Counted from the stretch's first letter, positions 32,678-40,696 are shown. The stretch is 40,696 bases of DNA from Cacconaster sp045599325 (GCA_045599325.1 JAZRVT010000014.1:1-40696), one strand, 5' to 3'. The notes: generated from the letters alone by a model not told the origin. Translations and numbers: made by a program.

Positions 32678-34312
32678 TTAGTCAGTGACACCGTCACGGA
32701 GTTCCGGATGCTGGTCGATGACAGGCTGGTTTCCACCAGTGTTGTCAACGATACCGAAGTTGGTGTTCATTTCGCCCTGAGGGAATCTCATAGGGAGCCA
32801 AGGATCGTCAGCAGGGATATTGAAACGGAATGCAGTTGAGAAGTTGGTGCTTGCCTCGTCGTGGAAACGGACGATAGGCTTGTTGAGACGGCGTGCGTCG
32901 CCTACGAAGAAACCTTCACCCCAGAGCTCTACACGGCGCTGGAACCAGATCTCATCGAGGAGGCTGCGGTCTGTGTGGGAATCATAAGCAGGGTCACGGT
33001 ATGTCTTGACAAAGTTCTCAAGGACTGTTCTTGCCTGAGATTCATTGTTAAGGTTTGCGTAGCATTCAGCCTGGATAAGAATCATCTCTTCAACACGCAT
33101 CAGAGGAGCATCCTCGTCGTTCACTGTAGTACCGACTGTATAGCAGCCGAACTTGACGTTGGTGTATGGGAGGAACGGGAGCTTAGTGTCACCGCCATCG
33201 GAAGCGTGAGCGACATCTGGTGGTTCGCAGCCTGGCCAGGTCATTCCTTCGATGTTTGGAGAATAGAGGTCTTCGTCAACCCACCAGCCCTTGCGGACGT
33301 CAGTGTCAGGAATCTTGTTCCAGAGCATCTTGTTGATGCAGGTGTAGCACTGGCAGGCAGGAGCATAACCGTTTGCAGAGAATGATGAGAGCCATCCTGA
33401 AACAGTTGCGTAAGGATATCTGTTCGCAGAAGCGACAGTCATATCATAACCCCAGATCCAGTTGTGGTCCTTGATGTTGTAGAAGGAAGGGACTGACACC
33501 TCAGCAATAGTGGCAGGTGTATCCATCTCAGCTGCGATCTTTGCATCGTCGAGGGCCTTCTGCCATTCACCCATAGCGAGGTATGCGCGGGCACGGAGTC
33601 CGTGAGCCACATACTTGTCAATGTACATCTTGGAAGCGCGTGCCTCAGGATATTTCTCGAGACCTTCGACAGCAGCGTCAAGATATTCAATAATTTTTGC
33701 ATAAACCTCAGCGACAGTTGCGCGAGGGTTGGATGTTACGTCCTCGGTGTTCTCGTCAACGATAGGAACACAAGGCTGGTCCTTTGCCACACTGTATCCG
33801 AACTGGAATGAAGGAGCAAGGCAGAGATATGCATATGCACGGAGAGCGTTTGCCTGGGCGATCATATTCATAGCGTGTTCGTCAGCTGTCTCCAGGTCGT
33901 AACCTGCGATGAAAGTGTTGGCATCTGCAATCAGCTTGTAAGGAGCGCGATAGCGGATGTACGGGTTACGGTAGTTCGCGCTGCGGGAAGAATATTCACC
34001 GCAAGGAGAGAACCAGTTGTAGTTGGAGTCCGGGATCATAGCGTCCGCACCTTCAAGGTCGTTGCAGAAGTTGATCATAAGGAACTGCCAGTCATCAGGT
34101 GTGTCATAATTGAGGCCTGAAGGAAGTCCGAGGCTGGTGAACATACCAGTGAAGGATGCTTCAGCACGTGAAGGAGCGATAACGTTAGTCTCCTGAACCT
34201 GTGAAAGGAGCATTGTGCCACTCTCAGGAACTACGTTCTCGATATCGGAGCAGGCTGCCAATGCCAGGCTGGCCAATATTACTGAAAATACTTTATTGAG
34301 TTTCATATCCAA
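32678..34312 (-). CDS. SusD/RagB-family nutrient-binding lipoprotein
   Basis: SusD-like proteins are lids on SusC transporters at the cell surface and hold the ligand before import. The product has 544 residues with lipobox LAAC and Cys21; a start at the second Met (two codons in) would also be good. The helical core has repeat-like segments (about 135-260), such as ANALRAYAYLCLAPSFQFGY and YVAHGLRARAYLAMGEWQKA, which match the RagB/SusD TPR scaffold. The C-terminal part has EMILIQAECYANLNNESQA (about 415) and ELWGEGFFVGDARRL (about 465). It follows SusC by 12 bases. Ligand not predictable by eye. Confidence 0.92.
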   Translation of the reverse strand: MDMKLNKVFSVILASLALAACSDIENVVPESGTMLLSQVQETNVIAPSRAEASFTGMFTSLGLPSGLNYDTPDDWQFLMINFCNDLEGADAMIPDSNYNWFSPCGEYSSRSANYRNPYIRYRAPYKLIADANTFIAGYDLETADEHAMNMIAQANALRAYAYLCLAPSFQFGYSVAKDQPCVPIVDENTEDVTSNPRATVAEVYAKIIEYLDAAVEGLEKYPEARASKMYIDKYVAHGLRARAYLAMGEWQKALDDAKIAAEMDTPATIAEVSVPSFYNIKDHNWIWGYDMTVASANRYPYATVSGWLSSFSANGYAPACQCYTCINKMLWNKIPDTDVRKGWWVDEDLYSPNIEGMTWPGCEPPDVAHASDGGDTKLPFLPYTNVKFGCYTVGTTVNDEDAPLMRVEEMILIQAECYANLNNESQARTVLENFVKTYRDPAYDSHTDRSLLDEIWFQRRVELWGEGFFVGDARRLNKPIVRFHDEASTNFSTAFRFNIPADDPWLPMRFPQGEMNTNFGIVDNTGGNQPVIDQHPELRDGVTD

Positions 34313-34324
34313 TTACTTTTTAGA

Positions 34325-37300
34325 TTAGAATGTAATGGTGATACCGCCAGTGATGGTACGGAGTGCTGAATATGCACTGGTGTTGATACCTGCGCCGGAA
34401 GTATATGAACCCAGACCCATGTTGAAGCGTGGGTCCATACCCTTGCGGGCTGAGAGGACTGCGAGGTTTTCACCTGCGACATAGATGCGGATGCCCTGCA
34501 TTGCAACCTTCTTGGTCCACTTCTGAGGGAAGGTGTAACCGAGGGTCACGTTGTTGAGGCTGAGGTAGTCTGAAGAAATCATGAAGCGGTCCAAAGCGCT
34601 CTGTGCGACTGTTGTGTCACCGTCGAGACGAGGAACGACTGTATCGGTGTTCTCAGGAGTCCAGGCCTTGAGAGCGTCCTTGTGCCATGCGCTGCCGGCG
34701 CTTGCCTGAGTCCACATCAGGGACTGGTATGAACCGTCGTAGTAACGGCCGCCGAGCTGGAATGAGCACTGTGCGGAGAGGTCGAAACCGTAGAAGTTGA
34801 GAGATGTTCCAAAACCGCCGTAGAGCTTAGGCATCACTGAACCGAGGTCATACTGGGTAGCCTCATCGAAGACAGATGTCACTTCGTCAGTTCCCTTGTC
34901 ATCGTCGTGCTTCCAATAGAGGCCCTTGCCGGTCTCAGCGTCAACACCTGCAAACTTGTACATATATGCGTTGTAGAGGGAGCCGCCGATGCTGTAGATA
35001 TAGTTGGAACCCTTGATACCTTTATCTGCGACTGACTCGTCGAGAGCGAGGATGGTGTTCTTGTAGTGGCTGAGGTTGAGGTTCCAGCTCCAGTTGAAGT
35101 TCTTCCTGTTGATGATGTTGCCGTCGAGGGTGACCTCAAAACCGTTGTTCTTGATAGAACCGACATTGATTGGGGTGTATCCTGTAGGGTTACCTGCAGA
35201 GAGAGGAACCTGCTTTGAATAGAGAAGGTCTGAAGTGACGCGTGAGAAGTATTCGGCAGTACCGTTCAGATAGCCGTGGAAGAGTTCGAAATCGAAACCT
35301 ACGTTGAATGAACCGATCTTCTCCCAGGTGAGGTTTTCATTACCCTTGTAGCTGAGGGCGATTGAATATTCGCCTGTAGCTGCGTTGAATGAGTGGGTGT
35401 ACTGGTCAGAATATGGGTAGAGGGAACCGAGGTTATCATTACCCTGCTGGCCGTAGCTTGCCTTGAACTTCAGCATATCGACTGCGTCAGCACCCTGCAT
35501 GAAGTCTTCAGCGCTGATGAGCCATGCACCGCCGACGCTCCAGAAGTTACCCCAGCGGTGACCCTTTGCGAAGCGTGAAGATGCATCACGGCGGAAGGAT
35601 GCTGAAGCGAAGTACTTGCCAGCGAAGTCATACTGTGCACGGGCAAGGAAACCTTCTGTCATATAGGTGGTGGTTGAAGAACCGAGCTGTGAGTCCTCTG
35701 CAGGACCGTCAGCATTGTCGAGTTCGCCTACGAGCGGGTTGAAGAGGTGTGTGTTGTAACCCCAGAGGCCCTGGCTCTTGCGGTTGTACTGCTCGTAACC
35801 TGCGAGGATGTCGAAGTTGCTCTTGCTGCCGCCGAAGTCAGTCTTGTATTCTGCAAGATACTGCTGGTTGACAGCGAATGTCCTGCTGTGGGACACCTGT
35901 GTTGCACCGTCTGTGCCGGCGCTTGAACCGAACATCGAGTAGAGGTAGTTGGTCCTGGTGTTGTCAGCGAGGAGACCGAGGTTTGCAGTCAGTGAGAGAC
36001 CCTTGATCGGAGTGATGACAGCGCCTGCCTTGCCCTGGAATACGTCAGCCTGAGAGTCGATCTTGTTGTACTCGTTGTCGCGGATTGCGTTGCCGACGAT
36101 TGAAGGACGGATGAAGTTTGTATTGTTGGAGTCGTAAACGATACGGCCGTTGTCCATCTTGATAGAGCCGTCTGCATTGCGGACGTAGAGAGGATAGATA
36201 GGACCGATTGAGTTAGCGATGTAGAATACGTTTCCTGATGAACCCCAGGAGCCGTTGGAACCGTTGGTCATTGACTTGGAGTGTGAGAACGCCATGTTGC
36301 TGGTGAGCTTGAACCACTTCTTGACCTGGTAGTCAGCGTTGATACGGCCTGTGTAGCGCTTGTAGCCGGAGTTGGAGATGATACCGCCGTCATCCAGGAA
36401 TCCGCCTGATGCGTAGTAGTTGAAACGGTCGCCGGAGCCGCTTACAGAGACGTTGTACTCCTGACGGAATGAGTTGTGGAACACTTCATTGTACCAGTCA
36501 TCCGGAGTGTAGTAGAATTCACCGTCGCTGTAACCGAGCTTTGCGTTAGGGTTGAGCTTGAAGTTGGTGCCGACAAGGTTCTCGCCTGCAGGGATTGTGA
36601 AGACCTGGTAGCCGAGACCGCCGTCCTTTTCGTTGAAGAGGGTCTTGTTTGCAAAAGCGTGGCTCTCAGCCTCAGTGTGGCCTGCATAGAAGTACTTGTT
36701 GTACAGCATTGTGTAGAATGTGGTGTAGTACTGGCCAGGGTCTGTGATCACATCATACTGAGGGATGAGACGGCTGTTTGAACCGAAGCGTGCGTCGAAT
36801 TTGATCTGAGCGTCACCCTTGCCTTTCTTGGTGGTGATGAGGATGACACCGTTTGCTCCGCGGTGACCGTAGATTGCTGATGCTGACGCATCCTTGAGGA
36901 CTGACATTGACTCGACATCGTTAGGGTTGATATCAGAGATTGCGCCCTCATAAGGCGTACCGTCGACAACGATCAGAGGTGCACTGCTTGCGCTCATTGA
37001 GCCGACGCCACGGATGCGGATTGTTGCAGCGTTTGATGTAGGGTCACCGGATGAGGAGATGACCTGGACGCCAGGGGTTGTGCCTGCGAGGGCGCTGGTG
37101 ACGTTGCTTGAGATCTTCTTCTCAATCGCCTCACTGTTGACCATCGCTGCAGAACCGGTGAATGAGCTCTTGGTTGAAGTACCGTAAGCCACGACGAGGA
37201 CATCCTCGAGGAACTCGGCGCTTGGTGCGAGAGCAGCTTCAATCTGCGACTTTCCATCGACAGCCACTTCGAGATTGTTGTAGCCGACAAAACTGAAGAC

Positions 37301-37513
37301 CAGGATGCCGTCTGCAGGGACGGTAAGAGAGAAATTACCGTCCAAATCAGTGGCTGTACCGGTCATGGTGCCCTTCAGCTGTACAGAAGCAAAAGGAATC
37401 ACCTCTCCGGTGCTTGCATCAGTAACAGTACCTTTGACCTGGATATTCTGTGCGAATGCTCCCACAGAGATAACCAGCAAAAGTCCTGTCAAAAAGAGTC
37501 TGATTCTTTTCAT
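34325..37513 (-). CDS. SusC/RagA-family TonB-linked outer-membrane transporter
   Basis: The 1062-residue product imports oligosaccharides, peptides or other nutrients through the outer membrane, powered by TonB and paired with SusD. A signal peptide ends at GAFA (about 21). A carboxypeptidase-regulatory-like domain follows (about 24-107, VKGTVTDASTGEVIPFASVQ). The plug domain (about 115-235) includes the SusC signature GVQVISSSGDPTSNAATIRI and GVGSMSASSAPLIVVDG, and ASASAIYGHRGANGVILITT. The rest is the barrel, ending in GGITITF with the terminal Phe typical of outer-membrane barrels. There is no N-terminal STN domain, so signalling to an anti-sigma factor is not expected. It leads a three-gene operon. 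Confidence 0.95.
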   Translation of the reverse strand: MKRIRLFLTGLLLVISVGAFAQNIQVKGTVTDASTGEVIPFASVQLKGTMTGTATDLDGNFSLTVPADGILVFSFVGYNNLEVAVDGKSQIEAALAPSAEFLEDVLVVAYGTSTKSSFTGSAAMVNSEAIEKKISSNVTSALAGTTPGVQVISSSGDPTSNAATIRIRGVGSMSASSAPLIVVDGTPYEGAISDINPNDVESMSVLKDASASAIYGHRGANGVILITTKKGKGDAQIKFDARFGSNSRLIPQYDVITDPGQYYTTFYTMLYNKYFYAGHTEAESHAFANKTLFNEKDGGLGYQVFTIPAGENLVGTNFKLNPNAKLGYSDGEFYYTPDDWYNEVFHNSFRQEYNVSVSGSGDRFNYYASGGFLDDGGIISNSGYKRYTGRINADYQVKKWFKLTSNMAFSHSKSMTNGSNGSWGSSGNVFYIANSIGPIYPLYVRNADGSIKMDNGRIVYDSNNTNFIRPSIVGNAIRDNEYNKIDSQADVFQGKAGAVITPIKGLSLTANLGLLADNTRTNYLYSMFGSSAGTDGATQVSHSRTFAVNQQYLAEYKTDFGGSKSNFDILAGYEQYNRKSQGLWGYNTHLFNPLVGELDNADGPAEDSQLGSSTTTYMTEGFLARAQYDFAGKYFASASFRRDASSRFAKGHRWGNFWSVGGAWLISAEDFMQGADAVDMLKFKASYGQQGNDNLGSLYPYSDQYTHSFNAATGEYSIALSYKGNENLTWEKIGSFNVGFDFELFHGYLNGTAEYFSRVTSDLLYSKQVPLSAGNPTGYTPINVGSIKNNGFEVTLDGNIINRKNFNWSWNLNLSHYKNTILALDESVADKGIKGSNYIYSIGGSLYNAYMYKFAGVDAETGKGLYWKHDDDKGTDEVTSVFDEATQYDLGSVMPKLYGGFGTSLNFYGFDLSAQCSFQLGGRYYDGSYQSLMWTQASAGSAWHKDALKAWTPENTDTVVPRLDGDTTVAQSALDRFMISSDYLSLNNVTLGYTFPQKWTKKVAMQGIRIYVAGENLAVLSARKGMDPRFNMGLGSYTSGAGINTSAYSALRTITGGITITF

Positions 37514-37673
37514 AAGAAAAATTTTAGTTGGTTAATAATTAGTTATTGAATTACAATTCTCATCAAGTTTTCGCTACGCTCTGGTAACGATTTTTAATAT
37601 TCCTTTAATAAAAGTTTCTTTTTCAGTTACAGATTAATACTCCTAACAACCCGTAATACAAAGGGTTGAAAGG

Positions 37674-37681
37674 CAAAAATA
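37674..37681 (-). promoter_or_regulatory. Possible -7 element for the SusCD operon
   Basis: The minus strand reads TATTTTTG, a perfect TAnnTTTG. No TTTG lies 19-21 bases upstream; instead the tandem 10-base repeat occupies that position, which would fit an activator-dependent promoter. Confidence 0.35.
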
Positions 37682-37700
37682 ATCAATTTTTGTGAATAAT

Positions 37701-37720
37701 CTTTATTTAACTTTATTTAA
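37701..37720. repeat. Tandem 10-base direct repeat upstream of SusC
   Basis: CTTTATTTAA occurs twice in a row. The copies cover the -33 region of the putative SusC promoter. A pair of sites one helical turn apart is a common layout for a dimeric activator, though AT-rich chance repeats are also possible. Confidence 0.45.
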
Positions 37721-37771
37721 CCTGATAAATTATGAATTACAGACAAAATAAACTATATTAAGGAGGCCCCA

Positions 37772-37803
37772 TTGTTACGATTCCCCATTATTGATTATCT
37801 TTG
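37772..37803 (+). promoter_or_regulatory. Bacteroidota promoter for murI
   Basis: TTG at 37772-37774 (ATTG) is followed after 21 bases by TATCTTTG at 37796-37803, a perfect -7 element. The ATG is 15 bases further, a very short leader. Confidence 0.6.
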
Positions 37804-37818
37804 TAATTACAATTTGAT

Positions 37819-38529
37819 ATGATTGGCGTCTACGATTCCGGTGAAGGAGGAAAATCCGTGCTGCGTGAGCTTGTGAAGCTGATGCCGGGAGAGGACTTTA
37901 TCTATTTCGGCGATTCGGCATACTGCCCTTACGGGCCGAAATCCCCCGGTTTCATCATTGGAAGGGCCTGCACGGTTACAGATTTTCTCATTGCACGCGG
38001 ATGCGAACTGATTGTAGTGGCCTGCAACACCGCCACAGCAGCGGCCATATCATATCTGAGAAACCATTATTCCGTTCCTTTCGTCGGAATGGAACCCGCC
38101 ATAAAGCCGGCTGTCCTGCGTTCGAGAAGCGGAGTGGTCGGGGTTCTGGCCACCGCAGGAACCTTCAAGGGAAAACTGTATCTCGACACCCTCGCCCGCT
38201 TCTCAGGCAACGTCAAGGTCATCGAGCGCGTGGGAGAAGGACTTGTGGAGACTGTCGAGAAGGGAATCCTTGACGGTCCGGAGGTCGAGGCGCTCATCCA
38301 CAGGTGCATTGACCCGATGCTCGCCGAAGGTGCGGACCACATAGTGCTCGGCTGCACCCACTACCCTTTCCTCCAGCCGGTCATCGAGCGGCTGGCCGGT
38401 CCCGGAGTCACTGTCGTCAACCCCGCCCCGGCAGTCGCCCGCCAGGCTCTCCGCATCCTCGGGAGCATAAAAAAAACAGAGCCTTCCGCTCGGAAAGGCT
38501 CTGTCGAATATCACTATTCGGAGAAATAA
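37819..38529 (+). CDS. murI: Glutamate racemase
   Basis: MurI interconverts L- and D-glutamate, supplying D-Glu for peptidoglycan. The product has 236 residues, shorter than the roughly 260-280 common in the family. YDSGEGGKSV (5-14) has the conserved Asp and Ser, YFGDSAYCPYG is at about 29-39, and the two catalytic cysteines lie in VACNTA (about residue 73) and LGCTHYPF (about 179). The C-terminus, after VNPAPAVARQALRIL, is a short basic tail SIKKTEPSARKG. That tail is encoded by the hairpin that appears to terminate the convergent gdhA. It has its own promoter facing away from SusC. Confidence 0.92.
   Translation: MIGVYDSGEGGKSVLRELVKLMPGEDFIYFGDSAYCPYGPKSPGFIIGRACTVTDFLIARGCELIVVACNTATAAAISYLRNHYSVPFVGMEPAIKPAVLRSRSGVVGVLATAGTFKGKLYLDTLARFSGNVKVIERVGEGLVETVEKGILDGPEVEALIHRCIDPMLAEGADHIVLGCTHYPFLQPVIERLAGPGVTVVNPAPAVARQALRILGSIKKTEPSARKGSVEYHYSEK
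38469..38505 (-). terminator. Terminator of gdhA, embedded in the 3' end of murI
   Basis: On the minus strand ACAGAGCCTTTCCG (38504-38491) pairs with CGGAAGGCTCTGT (38488-38476) with one bulge and a tiny loop, and is followed by eight U (the A run at 38469-38476 on the plus strand). It lies 34 bases after the gdhA stop but within the murI coding sequence. There is no T run on the plus side. Confidence 0.8.
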
Positions 38530-38537
38530 CCGTTCGC

Positions 38538-39884
38538 TTACAGAATTCCCTGCTCGAGCATAGCCTGAGCAACCTTCATGAAGCCGGCGATGTTAGCGCC
38601 CTTGACATAGTCAATGGTGCCGTCTGGCTGTGTTCCGAACTTGACGCACTGCTCGTGGATAGATGCCATGATAGTGTGAAGACGCTCGTCAACTTCCTTA
38701 CCTGACCAGCTGATGTGCTCAGCGTTCTGAGTCATCTCGAGACCTGAAGTTGCCACGCCACCTGCGTTGACAGCCTTGCCAGGAGCAAAGAGGAAGCCCG
38801 GTACTGACTGGAAGTAGTGGATAGCGCCCGGCTGGCAGCCCATGTTGGAGATTTCGCAGCAGCACCAGGTGCCGTTAGCTACGAGTTCCTTTGCATCTGC
38901 CTCTGAAAGCTCATTCTGGAATGCGCTTGGGAGAGCGATGTCGCACTTGACTGACCAGGACTTCTTACCTGCAGTGAAGACAGCCTTGTCAGGGAACTTG
39001 ACAGCCATATCCTCGACTTTGTTGCGGTTAGAAGCACGCATATCGAGCATATAGTCGATCATCTCCTTGGTGATGCCGTCCTTGATCTCGCAGACACCGT
39101 CCGGACCTGAGATAGCGACAACCTTCGCACCGAGTTCGGTAGCCTTAGTTGCAGCGCCCCAAGCCACATTGCCGAATCCTGAGAGAGCCACAGTCTTGCC
39201 CTTGATGTCCTTGCCTGCAGTTTCGAGAACGTGCTGAGTGAAATAGAGAGCACCGAAACCAGTTGCTTCAGGACGGAGGATTGAACCGCCCCAAGTCATA
39301 CCCTTACCGGTGAGGACACCAGTATGATACTGCTGAGCAAGCTTTGAATACATTCCGTTGAGGAAACCGATCTCACGGCCGCCGACACCGACGTCACCTG
39401 CAGGGATATCCTTGTCAGGACCGATAGCGCGCCAGAGTTCGAGCATATAGGCCTGGCAGAAACGCATGATCTCGTCGTTTGACTTTCCTACCGGGTCGAA
39501 ATCGGAACCACCTTTGCCGCCGCCCATTGGAAGGGTGGTGAGAGCGTTCTTGAATGTCTGCTCGAAGCCCAGGAACTTAAGCATTGAAGGAGTAACAGCC
39601 TTGTGGAAACGGAGACCGCCCTTGTATGGGCCGATCGCACTATTGAACTGGATACGATAACCGAGATTGGTCTGGACTTCGCCCTTGTCGTCCACCCAGG
39701 TGACCCTGAACGTGAAGATGCGGTCCGGTTCGACCATACGCTCGACTATCTTGGCCTTTTCGAATTCAGGATGCTGGTTGTAAACGTCTTCGATTGATTC
39801 CAACACTTCCTGTACAGCCTGGAGATATTCACTCTCGCCGGGGTACTTGGCCTGGAGTCTGGCCATGATGTCTGCTGTTTTCAT
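38538..39884 (-). CDS. gdhA: Glutamate dehydrogenase, NADP-type hexameric
   Basis: GdhA reversibly aminates 2-oxoglutarate to L-glutamate with NAD(P)H, a main route of ammonia assimilation in gut Bacteroidota. The 448 residues match the hexameric small GDH class. Substrate-binding Lys residues lie in KGGLRFHKAVTPSMLKFLGFE (about 89-108) and the catalytic Lys in LPMGGGKGGSDFDP (about 118-131). DVGVGGREIGFLNG follows (about 165). The coenzyme domain has LSGFGNVAWGAATKA (about 233). Coenzyme choice (NADP over NAD) is inferred from class, not from a decisive residue. It follows the oxidoreductase beta subunit by 34 bases without a clear promoter, so cotranscription is likely. Confidence 0.95.
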   Translation of the reverse strand: MKTADIMARLQAKYPGESEYLQAVQEVLESIEDVYNQHPEFEKAKIVERMVEPDRIFTFRVTWVDDKGEVQTNLGYRIQFNSAIGPYKGGLRFHKAVTPSMLKFLGFEQTFKNALTTLPMGGGKGGSDFDPVGKSNDEIMRFCQAYMLELWRAIGPDKDIPAGDVGVGGREIGFLNGMYSKLAQQYHTGVLTGKGMTWGGSILRPEATGFGALYFTQHVLETAGKDIKGKTVALSGFGNVAWGAATKATELGAKVVAISGPDGVCEIKDGITKEMIDYMLDMRASNRNKVEDMAVKFPDKAVFTAGKKSWSVKCDIALPSAFQNELSEADAKELVANGTWCCCEISNMGCQPGAIHYFQSVPGFLFAPGKAVNAGGVATSGLEMTQNAEHISWSGKEVDERLHTIMASIHEQCVKFGTQPDGTIDYVKGANIAGFMKVAQAMLEQGIL

Positions 39885-39918
39885 AAGATATTGATTTATT
39901 AAGCTGGTTTATATGTTC

Positions 39919-40696
39919 TTACTCTACCTCCCACGTGCTTCCGCTGTGGAGAAGGTCATCGACGCAGTGAATCCTGGATTTCTGCATCACTTCCTTGACC
40001 TGGTCGCGAACTCCGTCATCGTAAGTCACGTCCTTGACGTCACGAATGACGCCGAGAGCGACAGGATAGTCCGGTCCCTTCATGTCCGCAAGGGCCATGT
40101 GGATACCGATGTTGTCGGTGTGCGCGTCATGGACAAGGATGTCCTCCTCAGTGAATCCGCCCTCTCCGATATGGACGACACGGATCTTCTTGCCGTCATA
40201 GATGAGGCCCTTGTCCATATCCTTGCCGAAGATCATCTTCTCTCCGTGACGAAGGATGATGGTCCTGTCCGCGCGGACGGCAGGGTCGCTGATACCCTTG
40301 TGGGCACCGTCGTTGAAGATGACGCAGTTCGTGAGGAATTCCATCACAGAGCAGCCGTCATGAAGCGCGGCAGCCGTCATTATCTCCTCGTTCAGCTTAA
40401 GCTCCACATCCAGCGAACGGGCGAAGAAAGTGCCCTTCGCGCCAAGTACGAGCGAGCCCGGGTTGAACGGATGCTCGACCGTGCCGTAAGGCGAGGTCTT
40501 GGTTATCGCGCCGAACTTGGAGGTCGGCGAATACTGTCCCTTGGTCAGACCGTAGATCTGATTGTTGAAGAGCATGAGATTGATATCGATGTTGCGACGA
40601 ATAGCATGGATGAAATGGTTACCACCAATGGCGAGTGCTTCGCCATCTGCGCATGCCTGCCATACGGTAAGCGTAGGGTTGGCCACCTTGATGCCT
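39919..40696 (-). CDS. 2-oxoacid:ferredoxin oxidoreductase, beta subunit (partial, N-terminus beyond the edge)
   Basis: The visible 258 residues form the thiamine-diphosphate subunit of a 2-oxoacid:ferredoxin oxidoreductase, probably the KorB type that interconverts 2-oxoglutarate and succinyl-CoA with ferredoxin and CO2. The frame continues through the right edge: GIKVANPTLTVWQ precedes the cofactor loop, so no start is visible. AIGGNHFIHAIRRN and FNNQIYGLTKGQYSPTSKFG are family hallmarks, as is MEFLTNCVIFNDGAH. The thiamine-diphosphate loop reads ADGE where relatives I know have GDGD; the metal-binding Asp is kept. The C-terminal part has HDAHTDNIGIHMALADM. The alpha subunit would be expected just outside the window. 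Pyruvate-type substrate preference cannot be excluded. Confidence 0.87.
   Translation of the reverse strand, partial: GIKVANPTLTVWQACADGEALAIGGNHFIHAIRRNIDINLMLFNNQIYGLTKGQYSPTSKFGAITKTSPYGTVEHPFNPGSLVLGAKGTFFARSLDVELKLNEEIMTAAALHDGCSVMEFLTNCVIFNDGAHKGISDPAVRADRTIILRHGEKMIFGKDMDKGLIYDGKKIRVVHIGEGGFTEEDILVHDAHTDNIGIHMALADMKGPDYPVALGVIRDVKDVTYDDGVRDQVKEVMQKSRIHCVDDLLHSGSTWEVE

Larger units (their letters stand above)
37514..37818. other. Divergent AT-rich control region between SusC and murI
   Basis: This 305-base gap has no gene. From right to left it holds the murI promoter (37772-37803), a purine-rich AGGAGG at 37761-37766 with no start codon behind it, an exact tandem copy of a 10-base unit (37701-37720), a probable SusC -7 element on the minus strand (37674-37681), an inverted repeat CAACCC/GGGTTG (37647-37652, 37663-37668), and a leader of about 150 bases to the SusC ATG. 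Confidence 0.6.

Noticed and set aside
37761..37770. AGGAGG ribosome-binding-like site before murI
   Set aside because: No start codon with an open frame follows at a suitable distance, and it lies upstream of the murI promoter.
1..40696. CRISPR array, prophage, transposon or defence island
   Set aside because: No repeat-spacer series, no integrase, transposase or phage genes and no known defence gene are visible; gaps between genes are short.

Overview
The window looks like a chromosomal segment of a fairly GC-rich member of the Bacteroidales (Bacteroidota). The reasons are: promoters of the Bacteroidota type (TTTG, 19-21 bases, then TAnnTTTG) ahead of several genes; a SusC/SusD pair; lipoproteins with short Cys-anchored signal peptides; weak or absent Shine-Dalgarno sequences; and the sequence character of ParC, GdhA and the 2-oxoacid:ferredoxin oxidoreductase. 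Nearly all of it is core genome. I see no transposase, integrase, phage gene or CRISPR array.

Layout. (1) 1-9471, plus strand: tail of an unidentified gene, then parC-aroK, ssb, recJ-lysS-SpoU methyltransferase-aroE, and a membrane-anchored LuxR-like helix-turn-helix gene whose ATG is cut off from its body by one extra T in a T8 tract. (2) 9678-12428, minus strand: two tandem MFS transporters of the MFSD1-like type, each 455 residues. (3) 12516-18175, plus strand: a lipoprotein that joins a CXXCH motif to PD40/TolB-like repeats, overlapping a membrane protein by 4 bases, then purA and dxs. (4) 18242-31626, plus strand: the old translation-transcription superoperon tRNA-Thr, Tyr, Gly, Thr, tuf, tRNA-Trp, secE, nusG, rplK, rplA, rplJ, rplL, rpoB, rpoC, with a gamma-carbonic-anhydrase-like gene at the end. 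A very strong terminator-like hairpin sits between rplL and rpoB. (5) 31708-37513, minus strand: SusC, SusD and a third lipoprotein, with no glycosidase, protease or dedicated regulator beside them. (6) 37819 to the end: murI (plus), then gdhA and the beta subunit of a 2-oxoacid:ferredoxin oxidoreductase (minus), which runs off the right edge.

How the parts relate. Regions 1, 3 and 4 supply replication and repair (ParC, SSB, RecJ), translation (LysS, tRNAs, EF-Tu, ribosomal proteins), transcription (NusG, RpoB, RpoC) and biosynthesis (AroK, AroE, PurA, Dxs). Region 6 clusters around 2-oxoglutarate and glutamate: the oxidoreductase can make or use 2-oxoglutarate, GdhA interconverts it with L-glutamate, and MurI makes D-glutamate for the cell wall. 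The least understood parts are the CXXCH/PD40 lipoprotein with its membrane partner, the broken membrane-HTH gene, the orphan SusCD triplet, and oddities in three of the five tRNAs (A33 in tRNA-Trp, acceptor-stem C-A mismatches in both tRNA-Thr genes). The tRNA oddities and the T8 frameshift could be real biology or errors in a draft assembly; read-level checks would decide.
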